NCBI RefSeq assembly: GCF_027744825.2
Contig: NC_071334.1
Coordinates: forward strand, 59,711,437 to 59,775,436
Direction: 5' to 3'
Origin: Synchiropus splendidus
Lineage: Eukaryota > Chordata > Actinopteri > Syngnathiformes > Callionymidae
Length of the DNA: 64,000 nucleotides
Under the pieces are notes generated by a model. That model was not told the DNA's origin, searched no databases, and saw only the letters and a list, made by a program, of their open reading frames with translations. Within the stretch, counting starts at the first letter, position 1. Each line of letters begins with the position of its first letter. Both the position numbers and the translations under genes were made by a program. Shown piece by piece: positions 1 through 12,300 of the stretch.

Positions 1-660
1 TAGGGTTAGGGTTAGTGTAGGGTTAGGGTTAGGGTTAGTGTAGGGTTAGTGTGGGGTTAGGGTTAGGGTTAGTGTAGGGTTAGGGTTAGGGTTAGGGTTA
101 GTGTAGGGTTAGGGTTAGGGTTAGGGTTAGGGTTAGTGTAGGGTTAGGGTTAGGGTTAGTGTAGGGTTAGGGTTAGGGTTAGGGTTAGGGTTAGTGTAGG
201 GTTAGGGTTAGGGTTAGGGTTAGGGTTAGGGTTAGTGTAGGGTTAGGGTTAGGGTTAGGGTTAGGGTTAGGGTTAGTGTAGGGTTAGGGTTAGGGTTAGT
301 GTAGGGTTAGGGTTAGGGTTAGGGTTAGTGTAGGGTTAGGGTTAGGGTTAGGGTTAGGGTTAGGGTTAGTGTAGGGTTAGGGTTAGGGTTAGGGTTAGTG
401 TAGGGTTAGGGTTAGGGTTAGGGTTAGTGTTAGGGTTAGTGTAGGGTTAGGGTTAGGGTTAGGGTTAGGGTTAGTGTAGGGTTAGGGTTAGGGTTAGGGT
501 TAGTGTAGGGTTAGGGTTAGGGTTAGGGTTAGGGTTAGGGTTAGGGTTAGTGTAGGGTTAGAGTTAGGGTTAGGGTTAGGGTTAGGGTTAGGGTTAGGGT
601 TAGGGTTAGGGTTAGTGTAGGGTTAGAGTTAGGGTTAGGGTTAGGGTTAGGGTTAGGGTT
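1..660 (+). repeat. Degenerate (TTAGGG)n array with a recurring TTAGTGTAGGG variant
   Basis: The whole stretch is tandem TTAGGG. It is interrupted 20 times by a TTAGTG unit, nearly always followed by a shortened TAGGG, giving an 11-base variant block. Two TTAGAG units occur near 560 and 625. The compound block of variant followed by TTAGAG occurs twice, starting near 547 and 612, a 65-bp period (nine 6-mers plus one 11-mer), which suggests segmental amplification. The array ends abruptly at about 660. A cap at the left end of a chromosome should read CCCTAA on this strand, so the array is best explained as interstitial, or as subtelomeric in inverted orientation. Confidence 0.95.
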
Positions 661-2297
661 ACCTAATTCATTGTGTCAATTAGACAGTTCGACATCATCA
701 GACTTTTACCAACCAAAAATCTGAAAAGGTCTAAAGTCAGGAAGGCAAAAGTTCTTTTTTTGTACTGTAAATGATACATTTTATGAAAGATGTAAGGAAC
801 AGGACTAAAGGCTTGGACGTAACTTGCTAAAGGCATCATTGAAGGTTGCTTTAGTGGGCTCTCTATTGTTCTTCTATTGACATACTTATGGATCCCACAG
901 GATGATATGGTGGAATTAGCAAAGAAAATAGCCAAATATTATTCCCAAATGAAACTGTAATCCTAAAAGTTTGTCCCCAAATGGTGATTTTTTTTTAATT
1001 ACTTGTTTTCATGTAACTTTGTTACATTGCATGCCATATATAAAAGAAAGAGCAGTCAAAAACGTCAGGGCAAAAAAAGATTTAAGAATTTTGAAACTCA
1101 CAGGTTGCATCTTCAGTTTGAGGTCAAGTAACACAAACAGAACTCAGACTCCTCATATGAAGTGCGTTTTGTTGGAAGATAATTCCATCTTGTCTGTGTA
1201 ATCGAATTGCAGGAGGGAAACAGAATTGATTTGGGTAACACAACGCCTGTGGAATGTCAGCGTGACTTGCAGCCTTGCATGAGTTTATCTAAATAGTGTC
1301 CACCCAAAAGGGAAATAAAGCTTCTTTTGCAAGAGAACTAAAAACACAAGAAGGATCAGAGATAAGAAATGTAAACGTGCGGAACCTCAGACTGTGATTT
1401 TTGACACCAAACAGAAACAATGAGTCTAAGGCGCCCTTGCCAGAGTGTCAGGAAATGCTTTCACTGGGGCTTTTTCATCTGGTCTGGATTATTGATTGCG
1501 TCTGTGACTGCTAAATCATCTCTAAGTCATTTACTCAAGACAAAAAAATATATTTAAGTCAAAGGAATTAGCCTCAACATCGTCACTAAGCTCAGTTGTG
1601 CACAACACAATCCAACAGATGAGCTGCTGTGACTCAACTGCTGACCAAGTTATAGCAGGTGGAGACAGAGGTACAGCTGCGGACAGTCCATGGAGACCGT
1701 CCCTGTCTCGGCAACACACATGACAACATTTTGTCTTCCAAAAATATACTGTCTAGTGCACAATTAAATGCATATAGAGAGCGTTACGTACAGAAATGCC
1801 ACACGTGTTCTTGTTTAGCCCTTCACCAGCAGGTGGCAGTAGCGTACTGACTGCACGTTTACACACTTCAGTAAAAGAAGACGGCTTTGTTGATGCCGTG
1901 AATATTTGTCGTTGTCTGCCCAAAATGTGATTTTTGGGCGCGCGTCCTGATGTTTTGTCGTTCGAATATGATAGACGCGCCTGTACAAATACATAGTCGG
2001 TTGAACCGGGACTAATGGTGAGCGAAATAGCCTTGTTTTCACTCAGTTTGGCGATAAAGTGGGGTCTTAGCATTGGTGCTAGCTGAAGTTCACGACGTAA
2101 ATATCTGCCGTTATTGAACTTCATATGTGGCTGTTTTTGTGTTGTTTCAGTTCAAACCAAATTTAAATGAATTACGCTTATTTTGTGGTGTACCTCGCCA
2201 CCAATGACCCAAATGTGTCGCGAACCCATTGTGAGTGACTGTTCTCCTCTCTATCTAGTCTCACAACACTCCGTTCGGTTGACCCGGGGTCGCAGTG
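661..2297. other. 5' flank of paqr3, no gene recognised
   Basis: This is AT-rich sequence between the telomere-like array and paqr3. Short open frames on both strands (for example 663-935 and 1753-2124, minus) match no family I know and have no exon-like flanks. Positions about 1930-2290 contain more CpG and precede the paqr3 start, so they probably include its promoter and 5' UTR. No TATA box could be assigned. Confidence 0.4.
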
Positions 2298-2309
2298 ATG
2301 CTACTGAAG

Positions 2310-4979
2310 ATGCCTCAAAAGCTGCTGAAAACAGCCCACTACATCGAGCTGGGGAGTTACCAGCACTGGCCGGTGCTAATACCACAAAGGATCCGGCTCT
2401 ACACATACGAACAAATCCCTCTATTCCTCAAAGAGAACCCCTACATCACGGATGGATACAGAGCTCATCTCCCATCCAAACTTTGCATCAAAAGGTCTCT
2501 AAGTTTCACTCACTGTAACGTCAGCACTACACACATTGCGTCATGAATAATAGATAAGAATGTAAATTCTTTAACATGACTACGTTTCAAACAAGAATCT
2601 CTTTCTTAACCAGAGTAATAGATTGGCCAGAGTAGAATTTTTATGGAACACTATAGGTGGTTGTATAGTAACAACACATGTGAACAAGGGGTTACTTTAC
2701 CTACTTAGATCAAATGAGCTCCAAAGGTCGAGGCTCAGTTTGCAACTTTCGCTGTAAGTTGATTACAAAAACATGTTTTTAGTCTATGTTTATGTAAACT
2801 ATCAACAAAGTATGAAATATATTTATGATGAAAATAGGTAATTATAATAGACTGGTTGTCTTAAGGTTTGAAGTATTGTGATATTCATCAGTATTTGTGT
2901 AGTCAGTCAACTGCACTGCAGTACTGTTGAGTGAACAGCTTTTGCTATTTTGTTTTCCAGCATATTCATACTGTCAAATGAGACAGTTAATATTTGGAGT
3001 CACCTCCTGGGGTTTTTGCTGTTCTTTGCTCTCGGGGTTCATGACCTCTCCTCGGTGTTGCCTGCCTCTGGAGCCAACAGAGAGGACTACGCTATTTATG
3101 CTATAGGGCTGTTTTGCTTCCAGGTACAGTATGTTATCCGTGATCTCATTACTGGCACTAGTCCATATTTTAGTATGTTTTTGGTTCCCATATTTTACAC
3201 AGTTTTAGTTGATAATAGCTTGCACCATAAGTTTTTGGTCTAATACATTGTAGGTCTCAAACAGGTTGGCAAGCAATAGTCCCTGGTGAGGTAAGTAAAG
3301 TCAATGACAATGTTGTGTTTTGCATTTTAGAAACCTGTAGAGCTGTACATTAGTGTATATGGAGGTGTTGAGTGTTGCTTCTTTGCTTAGTGTTTTATGT
3401 GTCTAGATATTTCATAATTAATTTAACAGGTTGATCTAGATGTTGTGAGAAAACAATAGCTTGAGTTTCACTCCCTTGTTATTGCCGACCCCTAAATAAA
3501 TGACACAAACACATATTGATGTTAGTAAAAACGTACAGCTTGTGATCTGAGTAACAGAGATTGATGTGAGGCTGTGTTTTCATTCCAGGTGTGCATGTTG
3601 TGTTCAGTGGGCTACCATCTTTTCTCATGCCACCGGTCAGAGAAAACGTGCCGTCGCTGGCTGGCACTGGACTATGCAGGCATATCTGTTGGCATCCTTG
3701 GTTGTTACGTACCTGGAATCTTCTACGCATTTTATTGCAACGCTGTAAGTTCGGCAACATCATGTGACGTTTAGAATTACTCTTCTCTCTCTTGCTATTT
3801 TTCCTGCAGCTCATCAAAAGTGTTTTTCTCTGTCTCAGTTTTGGCGGCAGGTGTATCTGCTGACCGTGCTCTCCCTGATCCTGGCGGTCTTCTGCGCCCA
3901 GGTCCACCCCCGATACCTCAGCAACGACTGGCGCAAGCTGAGAATGGCAATCTTCTGCTGTGTGGCAGGCATCAGTGTGATTCCCGCCTGCCACTGGGTG
4001 TGGCTCAACGGAGGGTTCAGCTGTGACGTGGTCAAGGTTAGGAAACGATCCAAATGTATTTATGTTTTGAAGTCATTCTCTGTTATTTCTTGACTTTCAT
4101 ACAGACAATGTTAAATTATTGCAGCTGTAAGGAATTTGGTTTTATTAAATAGAATCAAGGTTGTCACTATATTAAAAATTTCATCTCAATTGCATTGAGT
4201 TATCTGGCAATTAATCCCACATATTGTATCTGTTCTAAATGTAACTTAAAAGAAGATTTGATCAGAGCATAAGCAGGAGCATTAATGCTCATAATGTTGT
4301 GCTTCATTACACTTCCTGCTATGTTGGGCTGTTGTAGTAAACAAATGTGTGCGTGAGGAAAACATTATCTTCCTACATTTACAACAGAGAAGTGTGTGAT
4401 ATTGTTGCCATTTATCATGAAGTAACTCTGCTTTATTGTCATTCATTGAGATTAAACTTTCAATCTAGTGACAGCTCCAACGATAATATATGATTTGTAA
4501 TTGTGTCTGCATAATGCAGTCAGTGCACTTTGCCACTTGCAAGTAGACAGAGTTACAAGCATTGCTATGATCTTTAGGTCCAATGTTTCAAATTGTCGCT
4601 CCTTTTCTACAGTTGTTTCTGCCTCGTGTGATTGTGATGTACTTCATTGCTGGATCTGCCTTCTTGTTCTACGTCACCAAGATCCCTGAACGCTACTTCC
4701 CTGGTGAGTTTGTGAAGCATTTACGCGCATAGAAAGAAACACCTGGATTATCACTTGGATTTTTTAAACACAACTTTCTCCATGACATTTTATTCTGCGT
4801 CTCCATGCTCTGTGCCATCACATATCTCTTGTTTTCCAGGTCAGCTGAACTATTTGGGAGCCAGCCACCAAGTGTGGCACGTTCTGGTGGTGGTGATGTT
4901 CTACTGGTGGCACCAGACAGCTGTGCACATCATGCACTTCAGGCACAGCCAACCCTGCCCCTCCCAGACCAGCAGCTAA
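2310..4979 (+). CDS. paqr3: Progestin and adipoQ receptor family member 3, complete, 6 exons
   Basis: PAQR3 (Raf kinase trapping to Golgi) is a seven-pass Golgi membrane protein known to tether RAF kinase and dampen ERK signalling. Coding exons are 2310-2494, 2961-3123, 3589-3744, 3839-4036, 4613-4703 and 4840-4979. All introns are GT-AG and the phases join to 310 aa (human about 311). Visible landmarks are the N-terminal block YIELGSYQHWPVLIP, the PAQR signature SNETVNIWSH (residues 67-76), His126 in GYHLFSCH, and His274/His278 in SHQVWH. The three histidines are the family's zinc-site ligands. The start at 2310 (MPQKLLK) matches the vertebrate N-terminus; an in-frame ATG at 2298 would add four residues. 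For exon 4, an acceptor at 3809 is also possible, but 3839 gives the conserved WRQVYL context. The frame is intact with no missing motif. It is the nearest gene to the telomere-like array. Confidence 0.95.
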
Positions 4980-5586
4980 GTCCCAATGAGTTCATTATTA
5001 GGAGCGAAAACTATTGTTTGTTTAAGAGACGCAGAGTCTGCGAATTACAAATCTGAGCCGAGTCTTGGTCAGTTTTCTGTGCGAGCAAAATGAACAACAT
5101 GAATGAGATAATTGTTTCATGCTTGTGCTAGCATGATGACAGTTTTCTGCTGTAAATCTTTTCAGCAATTCCCTGTTTTTCCTGCCTTCTGAACAAACGA
5201 AAATGTTATATATCTGAATATCTGAGAGTGGATCAAACTGAAACACTGTCGTAATCCATATAGTGTTCTGGCAGTTGCTATAACTATTGCTAACAATTTT
5301 TGTAAAATACAGCAGAATCTGTTTTAACTTAAACATTTAACATATGTGTTTGGAGTGAATTGTAAATAAGGTGCACTGAAAGCAGCACTACACTGTTACA
5401 CGAAAATGTGTTTTTTTTTGTCGCCCCTTACAGTTTAAAAATAGCTTATAAAAGTAGCTTATAATGCTGTGTTAGGTTAGCAACACTCGCACTACACTGC
5501 TGGTCGGAACACCAACAACTAAATTGGTTTGAAGCAAGAGATTCCAGTTTTGTGGTTCTTTTTTTAAACTGTATTTTTAGTTCTTC

Positions 5587-5592
5587 AATAAA
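5587..5592 (+). terminator. Possible paqr3 poly(A) signal (proximal)
   Basis: AATAAA lies about 610 bp after the paqr3 stop codon, in AT-rich 3' flank. It is the first canonical hexamer on this strand downstream of the gene. Use of the site is inferred. Confidence 0.45.
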
Positions 5593-6096
5593 ACTGAAGT
5601 AGACACACCAAGTAAAAAAAACCTGTAAGAAACAAGAAGCACCTAACTAATGAATGGCTGGATTTCCGCTGTATATCACTCCAGTTTTATACTTTTACTT
5701 TGATAAACAGAGCCAGTATACAGTTCTGGCATTATGGGCATGTTTCCTGTAACGCATGCAATGAAGAGTTCAGTGGAAGAATGTTCGCTTCTATATTTGT
5801 GTGATCACTGTAACGCATTGTCTGCCTTGTTTTATTTGCATATTTCTTGAACATATAGTCTGTTACAATCGACTTTTGAGCGACTCGATCAAGTCACCAT
5901 TGATACCATCACTGCGCTTAAACCTCAGGATTTCCAAGTTTATATCCTTGCCTTTGTTGGTCAGTGTTTCTTTACATTCTTCATGAGCTGCTGGTTGTTT
6001 TGATGAGTGTTTCTTCTCCGTGCTGTTACACGTTGGTTTGGTGTGAGTTTTGATCTCGAAAACTTCAGTGCCTGTCTGAAATCATTTTGTTGAATC

Positions 6097-6102
6097 AATA
6101 AA
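6097..6102 (+). terminator. Possible paqr3 poly(A) signal (distal)
   Basis: A second canonical AATAAA lies about 1.1 kb after the stop codon, followed within 30 bases by a GT/T-containing stretch. It could serve a longer 3' UTR. Confidence 0.35.
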
Positions 6103-8070
6103 GAATGCTGTGAAATCATGATAGATTTATAGCTTATTTTGTGCTTAAAGGTCACTTGAAGAGAACTCGGAAAACTGACCAGCAGAGAGCAGCATTTAGT
6201 CGTGTGTTGTAGTTGAAGCTGCTGAATAATGCAGCGTTGTAGACTTGACTGTTTACTGAAGTATTTACCTCTTTGAACGTGATGTTCTTGAACACCCCCA
6301 GGGTTGGGTGGATCAAATTAGTCAGTTTTTCAAACACTCACTCATTTTGATGATTCATGCCGATTTGCATCAAAGTACATGCGCAAAGAGAAGCTAAACT
6401 GCAGATCTGGTTTGCTTTTGACGATGGATTTCAGTCATGTCAATATGATGCAAGGCTCAGACGCTGCGCACAGATGACAGCAATATATGCACTATACTGA
6501 AGAGTGGAAACATAAGTTATCAGGACTACAGTCGAAAGATCATTTCATCAAAGAAATGCAGAGCTCAAACTTATCCCAAGAAATAATTGGAGTAATGCGA
6601 GATACTTAGAATGGGAACCAAATATCAAGAACTTGAGACAGTGATGTCAGGATTTGAATGTCTTTTGATACTTAAATGGACACAAGAGATGGTACATATA
6701 ATAATAATAATAATGTAATAATCCTTTCGATGTTTTTCACTTTGTTGTTTTGTTCACTTTATTAAAGAAGTATACAGTTCTTGCTTTGGAAAACAAAAAT
6801 GCAGTGAAGTAACTAAAATTGTCTCACATTGGAAAACTGAAAAAAAAAAACACAATACATTTATTGACTTAATGCACAAAATGAACATTGACTCATGAAA
6901 AATCTGTGGAATTGCAGGGGTGAAATTAAGAGCACTTCCTTTGACCTTGACACTTCCTGTAACGTAGAGGGGTAAAAAACTGAGGTATTCCTGTTAACTC
7001 TTCAACCCAGGACTCAGTGGGCAGTTTCCATTGTTTCTTTTAGTCAGTCATTTCATGCGTGCAGAGGTTTTCTGCTGCTGGACAATCATTGAAAGTGTTG
7101 TGATAGAACTTGAACGGTTAATATGTGAAACAACGTCGATGATGATTACTGAAATGCTGACTGGCACAATAGGACAAGACGTGCCGTCAGAGCCACTGAG
7201 CTGGACTCTAATGAGAGTTTGTTGAAATAATTGACGGTTCTTTGCCCTGATGCGGCAGGAAACTGATCCACCTTCACCCTCAACATACACATTAGCATGT
7301 TAGGCCGTTGCAGAGCTGTTGTTTTTCTCCAGGTATAATATAAGCACCAAACCTCTGAAAGCTTTGGGATACTGTGGGAGTTCAGTCTGTAAAAAGCGTG
7401 AAATACAAATGAAGTATGGTTTGTAATTTTATTTGAAATAATAGTCTAATTTCATGCTGTTATAAATTATAATGTACCAAAAACCCCTTGACACCTGAAC
7501 CTTTCCAGCCTCAGATGAATGTCCTGTGACACTTTAGACTGAGGAACCCATACTAGCCTTTACTTGTTTATTCGCGGTTAGTACTAAAATTATGGTGTTG
7601 TTCAGAGTGAACTTTCAGTGACTATTTCAGGAAAAAAATCTAGTCTTAACAAGACACTAATGAATATTTTATAATGATGAATTACTGTGCTGCAATTACA
7701 CATTTGAATAAGTAATATATTTAGGGCAATAAATGTCCCCTAATCTAAAGCGTGACCTGTACGTCCTTCGACATTTGTCATGGTAATATATTTACTAGTT
7801 GACTGGCTGCCTATTGGGATTGTGAGCTGCCATGGAGTGAATATGAATCCACCAAATATTAAATTAGATTACATGAAATATATCAGAATCATGAGGAACC
7901 ATAGGATTTTTCAGTGGTGCAGACGTGTTTTGAGTGATGCATGAGAAATCTGTGTTGGTCCATCCATCCATCCTTTTGTCTGCCCATTCAGTCTTTCTTT
8001 CTTTCTCCTGTCCACCTGATGTTTCTTTTGTCTTTCTTCCTCCCGCGCTTCAAGTTATCCAAGTGACACC
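6103..8070. other. Intergenic, nothing recognised
   Basis: AT-rich single-copy-looking sequence between paqr3 and the minus-strand genes. Open frames are short and unlike any known protein. A short (ATA)n run lies near 6700. I see no exon, RNA gene or clear transposon. Confidence 0.4.
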
Positions 8071-8071
8071 A

Positions 8072-8097
8072 TTTTTTTTGTTAAAAAACGTTTTATT
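8072..8097 (-). terminator. AATAAA followed by an A8 tract, 3' end of a transcript or retrocopy
   Basis: Read on the minus strand, AATAAA (8097-8092) is followed 12 bases later by eight A residues (8079-8072). This spacing is typical of a poly(A) signal plus a retained poly(A) tail, as left by a processed retrocopy. It lies about 220 bp downstream of the stop codon of the orphan frame ending at 8317. It could instead be the distal poly(A) signal of slc26a1. Confidence 0.4.
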
Positions 8098-8316
8098 GAG
8101 CCTAAAGCAGTCAGGCACTGTTACATGAATATAGAAAAAGGGACATACAAAATCATTGAATCCTTTTCTATATAAACAAATAAGGCGTTCTCCTCAGTCC
8201 ATGAACAAACCTTTTGACTCTAGATATAAAAGTAACTCAAAGACTAATGCCAGCTAAGGAGGAAATAAAAAGCGGAATAAAAATAGATTCAACCCTGAGA
8301 TGATGTTGACACCGTG

Positions 8317-8641
8317 TCAGTCCTTCTCTGTCTTCACTAAGGCAAGGTTGGTTGGGCGGCGGTGGCAATCCTCCTCATTAGTCTCCGACACTGACTTAAA
8401 ACATCTGGTCCGGAAAGTTAAACTTTTCTTTAAGGAATGATTTTTAGGAGCAGGGTAATGGTTGGCGCTGCTGATAGTGACTCGCTCTGGACTCTGGACT
8501 CCTGAAGCACTATCACCGCTGACCAAAGTCTCCCAATTGGATATATGAGAGTTTTTTTTTTCTTTTTTCTTTTTTGTAGTATCATTGACTCTTTCTATGT
8601 GTTCTGTGATAATCTGTAACCAAATAGTTTTCATTGAGGAA
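8317..8641 (-). CDS. Orphan exon-like reading frame, unknown protein C-terminus
   Basis: I do not recognise this protein. A minus-strand frame of about 107 codons runs to TGA at 8317-8319. It is preceded by a good acceptor (CTTGTTTTTCAG, exon from 8641, phase 2). It begins SMKTIWLQIITEHIERV, has a lysine-rich stretch, then a Ser/Asn/basic hydrophilic tail ending LALVKTEKD. Amino-acid composition looks coding rather than random. No upstream partner exon is visible in the 750 bp before the slc26a1 stop codon. It could be the terminal exon of an unrecognised gene, an alternative slc26a1 3' exon, a 5'-truncated processed retrocopy (an AATAAA and A-tract follow), or chance. Confidence 0.3.
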
Positions 8642-8661
8642 CTGAAAAACAAGGTGAAAAC

Positions 8662-8695
<34 letters not shown>
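8662..8695. repeat. (TTA)n microsatellite
   Basis: About 11 uninterrupted TTA units, immediately upstream (minus sense) of the orphan exon-like frame. Confidence 0.95.
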
Positions 8696-8696
<1 letters not shown>

Positions 8697-9397
8697 CATC
8701 TGAATTGGGGTCTGTCATTTTTTTTTTATTATCATGCTTTAAATCAATGTTTAGATTAAAAACAATAATTTAAAATAAGTCAGGAATGTCCCTATGTGAA
8801 CTTCAACCTCACATCACTCCATCCGTAAAATAACCAACATTTGTGGACACGCTTGCTTTAATATCTTAAATGTAAGTGAAATCACTCACCTATAAATAAA
8901 AGTGCACAATATTACTGCAAGAATTATGAAATCATTTCGCGTCTTTTGAACGACTCCACTCACTGAGCTGAGCTAGAAGCCACAAAAATCATTCTATGTT
9001 CAAATAATTTGGTATCATGAGTCTGTGGCAACAGCTCCAGTCTGGACAAAAGCTCCCGAGACCTTGTACTGGGAGCATTGAGCTTCAAAGTTCTGCTCTG
9101 AAATGCCATCGAAACATCTACTGAATGATCCTCCATTATTTCAACTCAAACACGGTCGTGTGTTTTGGGCTACATGTTACATGTTAGTGGGTTCAGTGAA
9201 TGATGTACATTCATTACTCTTCAACAAGTCTGTGCGAAAAGTCAGCCATGATTATTTGTGAAGAACGGTGCAAACTAGAATGTCATTTCAGACTTGACAC
9301 CTTAAGAGTCACGGGGTGTGTCGACTCTTTTTGTTTTGTGCTTCAGTATTCCAGTGTGTGTCAATGTAACTGGAGACGGACTTCTGGTTTTCCATAA

Positions 9398-12300
9398 TCA
9401 CACCAGCGAGTCGTCCGTCCTGTGCGTACCACTGAGGCCGGCGTGGACGGTGGCGGCGTGAACAGAGTGGAACAGCATGCTGCTCATGTCTGAGTCAGTC
9501 TTCCCGAAGACCTGACCCTTCTGCAGGCTGTCGACCAGCGAGGTGTTGCAGCAGGCCAGAAGCACCTGGATCCCAATCTCTCTGTACTCTTTGACCAGCC
9601 CATTGAACGTGGCCACGCCGGTGGAGTCAATGAAGGGCATGGCGGAGCAGTCCAACACGATGGTGTGGAAGTCCAGCTCTCTGTTCACCAGTCCCACCCC
9701 CAGCTCTCCATTTCCCCCTCCGTTTACAGACATTTCTTTAGCTACCTTGTCTGCCTTTCTTCTCGCCGTCAGCTCCAAGAAGGGCTCCACTCCCACTGTC
9801 TTGTAGAGTGACTTGAGGAAAGACTCTTTGTTGGCGTAGTAAAGAGGAGCCTGGAAGCGCACAATCTTAATTCGAGGTGGGGCTGTGAGGTTCGCGTACT
9901 CCTCCAGGTCTTCGTAAAGCTCAGTGTCATCAGCCTGGCCCAGCAGAGAAACCTGAGCGATCAAACAAGAGGAAAAAAAAACCTTCAATGGCTCAAGCTC
10001 ACATTAACATTTGGCCAATTTTACAGCGCACAGAGAGCAAAGTCCAGGATCTATTCCAAACCTGCAGCCTTGTAATCACCATGAAGCCTTTTCAGTGTGT
10101 AAACCAAGAGCTTCTCTCCATTTTTTATCCATTTAACATTGTGAATTCTGCATGATATAATACCAAACTATTTCAGTAAGTGACAAACATCAGTGATCTT
10201 AAATTATAATATCATACTTTTTTTCTGTATATTATTATTTCAGTATTTCAATTCTTTATTTAATGGACCCCTCAGATGAATCCATCAGCTGCCTGAAAGA
10301 TTCCAACACAATGATCCAGCATGTGTCAGGAAGGAAGGGGGAAGCCCTGGGTCAGAGCTGCAAAATGTTTGGATATTATGTCTGTTGTTCTGCCACTGTT
10401 TCTGGGAACAGGGGAACTTTGAATGCTGCAACAAAATCTCAGATTAGCAGGGAATCACGGTCATGTTCTCCATCTTAAGTTGTGTCTTTGTTTGTTGTTC
10501 GTTTGCAACAAAGCAATACATTTTTAAAGGACAGAAATGATAAGAACTGTTCTTCACTCTGCTCAATCTCAATCTTTGAAATGTAAGTAGTGTTGACTGA
10601 ATAGTGATATATTAGACGTTGACAAATGTTATATATTGTAATGAAGATTCATTCGTCCATTAATATTTCAATACTGCTGCACTCACCTTTGGATTTTGGG
10701 TTTTGTAGATGACGCACATCATGGCAAACACCACTCCAACCAGGAGACCCAGCTCGATGCTGATCAGAGCCGTGGCTGACATGGCCACCAACCAAACAAT
10801 GGCATCGTTCCTGTTGGTGCGCCACATCGCGGGAATGTTCTTATATTTCCTTAAGGCCCCGCGCAGGCTGACTATGATGATGCAGGCAAGGACACACTTC
10901 TGTAAGTCGTGGAAGTAGGGTGCGAAGAAGAGCAGAACCAGCAGCACGACCAGAGCACTGATGACACTGGAGACCTGGCAGCAAGGAGATGGCGTTCCAG
11001 TTTTGGATGCACAGGGACTTGGATTGGCAGCCCATGTATACCTGAGTCTGGCATCCGGTGGAGTCCTTCACCATGGTTTTGGCCAGAGCGGCACTTGTGG
11101 TGAAGCTGTGGAAGAAAGACGGGATGATGTTGCAGAAGCCGATGGCCAGCATCTCCTGGTTGGGACGAACCGTGTAGCCGTTCTTTTTCGCAAACATCTC
11201 GGACAATGACACGGTGAAAGCGAAACTGGAAGACAAAATACACCAGCGTAAGTCAGATGACTGAGTGGACGTATGAGACAAAATATGAGACGTAACTAAA
11301 GCAGACAGACAGAACGGAAACTGTGACGTTGATAAAATGAGGTCAAATCAGAGTCTCGTAGTTGATTCCTGGGCAGCAGAAGATTGTGATGGTCAGGTGT
11401 GGAATGTAAACAGACAGTTATAGATTTTTTTTTCCCACGCGTTCATTCCAGCTACTGAGCGCTGTCTGAATCCTCCAGATTAGATAACAGACGTTGTTGC
11501 ATTACCTGATAACAGCCAGGGGAATGGCGTCCATGGCCACTCTAGGCATCAGGCCAAAGCTGGGCACTTGTGGGGGGATGAAACCTGTGGGGATGTGACC
11601 AGATACGGCGGTGCCATAATGGCTGTTGAGCTCCCCGTAATGGCTGGCAAGTGTGGCTCCTGCAACCACCACCAGCTCAGTGGGTAAAGGGATCTTCAGA
11701 CGGTCCTTGAAGCGCTCCTGGATCTCCTTCCCCGCCACTATCGCGAGAACAGTTTTGGCAGTCACATTTGAGCGGGAACTTGGAACATGAAACTTTTGCA
11801 CTTGTCAAGAACAAGTACCTAATATTGAGATACAGATGGCGCTGGTGATGAGGTCACACACGTTGGTCTTGTGAATGTTGGAGAAGATGTTGATCCAGGT
11901 TACAACAACTGTGCCGTAACCTTGGTGACGTGGAATCTTCAGGCCCAGCAGGTATTTGGCTTGAACGGTGAGGATGGTGAAGGAAGCTCCCGTGGCGAAG
12001 CCGTCCAACATTGGAGCGGACAGGTAGACCGAGACAAAACCGAGCCGAAAGACAGCCATCAGGACCTGAGTCAGAGGCAGATTAGGCAGTGAGACTTAGA
12101 CTCTTGCAATGTCTCTTTGAAAATTGTGAAAATACAGGAAATTACAGCTTTAATATTAAACAAAATATGTTGGTAGAACTAACAACAACAGTTATGATGA
12201 TGATGTTTGCTATTAAACTGTGCTGTCAGAACACACTATATCCTCCAAGTAACCTGTGACGAAGTGAGAGGTGATTCTTTGGTTGTCTTCGCTCTCACTC

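Noticed and set aside
1..660. True chromosome-end telomere
   Set aside because: A left end should read CCCTAA on the plus strand. The array is TTAGGG-oriented and heavily interrupted by variants.
663..935. 90-codon minus-strand frame beside the telomere-like array
   Set aside because: Unlike any protein I recognise and with no supporting signals. Left unannotated.
1753..2124. 123-codon minus-strand frame upstream of paqr3
   Set aside because: No family resemblance and no splice borders. It lies antisense to the likely paqr3 5' flank.
10872..11243. Open frames overlapping slc26a1 exons 5 and 6
   Set aside because: Alternative-frame shadows that run through an intron. The transporter frame explains the sequence with correct splice sites.
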